DNA of 33,058 nucleotides from Corynebacterium sp. HMSC04H06 (GTDB taxonomy: Bacteria; Actinomycetota; Actinomycetes; Mycobacteriales; Mycobacteriaceae), in assembly GCF_001815935.1 (NCBI RefSeq), contig NZ_KV823458.1, positions 1 through 33,058 of the forward strand. Reading direction: 5' to 3'. The number at the start of each line of letters is the position of its first letter. The stretch's first letter is position 1. Below are positions 31,739 to 33,058 of this stretch, in pieces. The notes beneath the pieces are model-generated. The model had not been told where the DNA came from, did not search any database, and saw nothing but the letters and a program-made list of their open reading frames with translations. The position numbers and the translations under genes were made by a program.

Positions 31739-33025
31739 GTGACTACCCAACGCCGCGTCCCGCCGCTTCTGGCCTACCTGCTCATCGCCGCCGGTCTACT
31801 CGGCGGCGTGGGCAAAATGATCGCCCATACCCTCATCACCGACTTCCCCGTCGACATGATCATCTACCGCGAGGGGGTCAAGGCCTTCCTGTCCGGCGGC
31901 GAGGTCTATTCGGAGCCCATGTACGCCGGCGACATCGCGCTGCCGTTTATCTACCCGCCTTTCGGCGCGCTGATGATGGTGCCGCTGGCCGCCTTCGACT
32001 GGATGAGCGACGACCTGGCCGGCGACATCATGATCGTGCTGTCCGATCTGCTGTTGCTCGCGTGTCTCTTTTTCGTCGCCCGCTCCATCCTGCCGGCGAT
32101 GGCGCGCCGCAACTTCCTGGCGGTCGTCTGCTTGGTCTGGGCCGTGCTGCTGGGCTTCGAGCCGGTCGAGCTCAACAACGGCTTCGCGCAGGTGAACATG
32201 GTCGTCATGGCCTTGGTGGTTTTCGACCTCGTGCCGCGCAAGCGCTACCTGCCGCAGGGCTGGCTCATCGGGGTGGCGGCCGCCATCAAACTGACCCCGG
32301 CCGCCATGCTGCTGTATTTCCTGGTCCGCAAGGAAGCCAAGCCGATTATCACCGCCGCCTTCTCCGGCGTCATCGCGACCGCCCTAGCCGCGGCGGTGCG
32401 CTGGGACGTCTTCGTGGAGTTCTTCTTCGGCAAAATGCTGGCCATGGGGTCTGGCGATGATTTCGGCGTCGGCACCGCCTACCAGTCCAACAGCTCGTGG
32501 AAGGGCGTGCTCGAGCGCGCGTTCAGCTCGGCCGAGGTCGCCGAGGCCCACAGCACGCTCATCAACGTGGCGTGGCTTATCGGGGTCCTGGTCATCGTCG
32601 GGGCTGGCGCCTGGCTCATGCGCGGCCTCTTCCGCCGCGGCCTGGACATCGATGCCGCCCTCACCGCCGCCGTCGTCATGCTTCTCATCTCCCCGGTTTC
32701 CTGGTCGCACCACTGGGTCTGGCTGGCGCTCATCTTGCCGGTGTTGGCCTACCGCGCGTGGTCTTGGCGGCACCAGACCTGGGTCGCCGGCAGCCTCATA
32801 GCCGTGGTGGCCGCCTGGGCCTTACTTTTACTGACTGTGCCACCCAAGTGGTGGTTCGGCGACGACATCGACGTCTACGGGCTCAACTCCATGCAGAAGT
32901 TCCTCGTCAGTGACTTCGTGTGGCTCATTGTCATCGCGGGCGCCCTGTACGCCTACTGCGCGCTGAAGCAGCCGCGGCGGGAGTTGTCCACCGAATCCCG
33001 CTCTCGGGGGCCTCTTTCTGCCTAA
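31739..33025 (+). CDS. GT87-family polyprenyl-phosphate-mannose glycosyltransferase
   Basis: A polytopic membrane protein of 428 residues with about ten hydrophobic segments. It is of the GT-C type found in corynebacteria and mycobacteria, whose members (MptC, PimE and relatives) add alpha-1,2-mannose to lipomannan or phosphatidylinositol mannosides. Visible are the early extracytoplasmic motif DFPVDMIIYREGVKAFLSGG with its acidic residue, VYSEPMY, FIYPPFGALMMVPL, LNNGFAQVNMVVMAL, KLTPAAMLLYFL and SPVSWSHHWVW. The exact acceptor cannot be told. The start is GTG 31739, 7 nt after TACACT (31726-31731) with no useful Shine-Dalgarno, so leaderless expression is likely. Only 33 nt follow its stop. 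Confidence 0.87.
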   Translation: MTTQRRVPPLLAYLLIAAGLLGGVGKMIAHTLITDFPVDMIIYREGVKAFLSGGEVYSEPMYAGDIALPFIYPPFGALMMVPLAAFDWMSDDLAGDIMIVLSDLLLLACLFFVARSILPAMARRNFLAVVCLVWAVLLGFEPVELNNGFAQVNMVVMALVVFDLVPRKRYLPQGWLIGVAAAIKLTPAAMLLYFLVRKEAKPIITAAFSGVIATALAAAVRWDVFVEFFFGKMLAMGSGDDFGVGTAYQSNSSWKGVLERAFSSAEVAEAHSTLINVAWLIGVLVIVGAGAWLMRGLFRRGLDIDAALTAAVVMLLISPVSWSHHWVWLALILPVLAYRAWSWRHQTWVAGSLIAVVAAWALLLLTVPPKWWFGDDIDVYGLNSMQKFLVSDFVWLIVIAGALYAYCALKQPRRELSTESRSRGPLSA

Positions 33026-33058
33026 ATTTGCCTAACGATGCCTACTTGGGCACGTTGC

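Overview
The window looks like a chromosomal segment of a high-GC actinobacterium, most likely a Corynebacterium. GC-rich third codon positions, several start codons placed 7-8 nt behind a TAnnnT hexamer with no Shine-Dalgarno (leaderless pattern), and the gene order ilvD / PH-domain protein / ilvBNC / CDF exporter / serA / leuB / exonuclease / odx / gltX all recall the ilv-serA-leuB-gltX neighbourhood of Corynebacterium glutamicum. Species assignment is inference.

Left edge (1-2540, minus strand): two identical tRNA-Glu(CTC) genes, a tRNA-Gln(CTG) and gltX. About 580 bp without a convincing gene separates the two tRNA-Glu copies and carries a 129-bp stem-loop with perfect 12-bp ends.

Accessory core (2766-12303, plus strand): a tightly packed seven-gene operon that I read as an 'anchored repeat' metal ABC transporter (families TIGR03769-TIGR03773 as I remember them). 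It encodes four secreted, membrane-tethered proteins, a ZnuA/TroA-type lipoprotein with a surface-repeat module inserted into its sequence, an ATPase and an ABC-3 permease. The roughly 200-residue repeat carries GHVD and HxHxNWxFxxPGxY signatures. A 15-bp imperfect palindrome resembling an actinobacterial Zur box fills the spacer of the putative promoter. Uptake of zinc, or possibly manganese, is the likely role. An isochorismate synthase gene (menF-like) follows.

Middle (13415-22469, minus strand): a 50-codon fragment that may be a gene remnant, odx (FAH-family oxaloacetate decarboxylase), a DnaQ-like exonuclease, a cNMP/CBS/DUF294 protein, then leuB and serA, flanked by two related lipoproteins.

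Right part (22459-33025): a DUF262 (GmrSD-type) protein, a CDF zinc exporter, and ilvC, ilvN and ilvB behind an attenuator with a 17-aa Ile/Leu/Val-rich leader peptide. On the plus strand are a PH-domain membrane protein, ilvD and a GT87-family glycosyltransferase. Branched-chain amino-acid genes (ilvBNC, ilvD, leuB), serine synthesis (serA), zinc export and the putative zinc importer thus lie within 30 kb.
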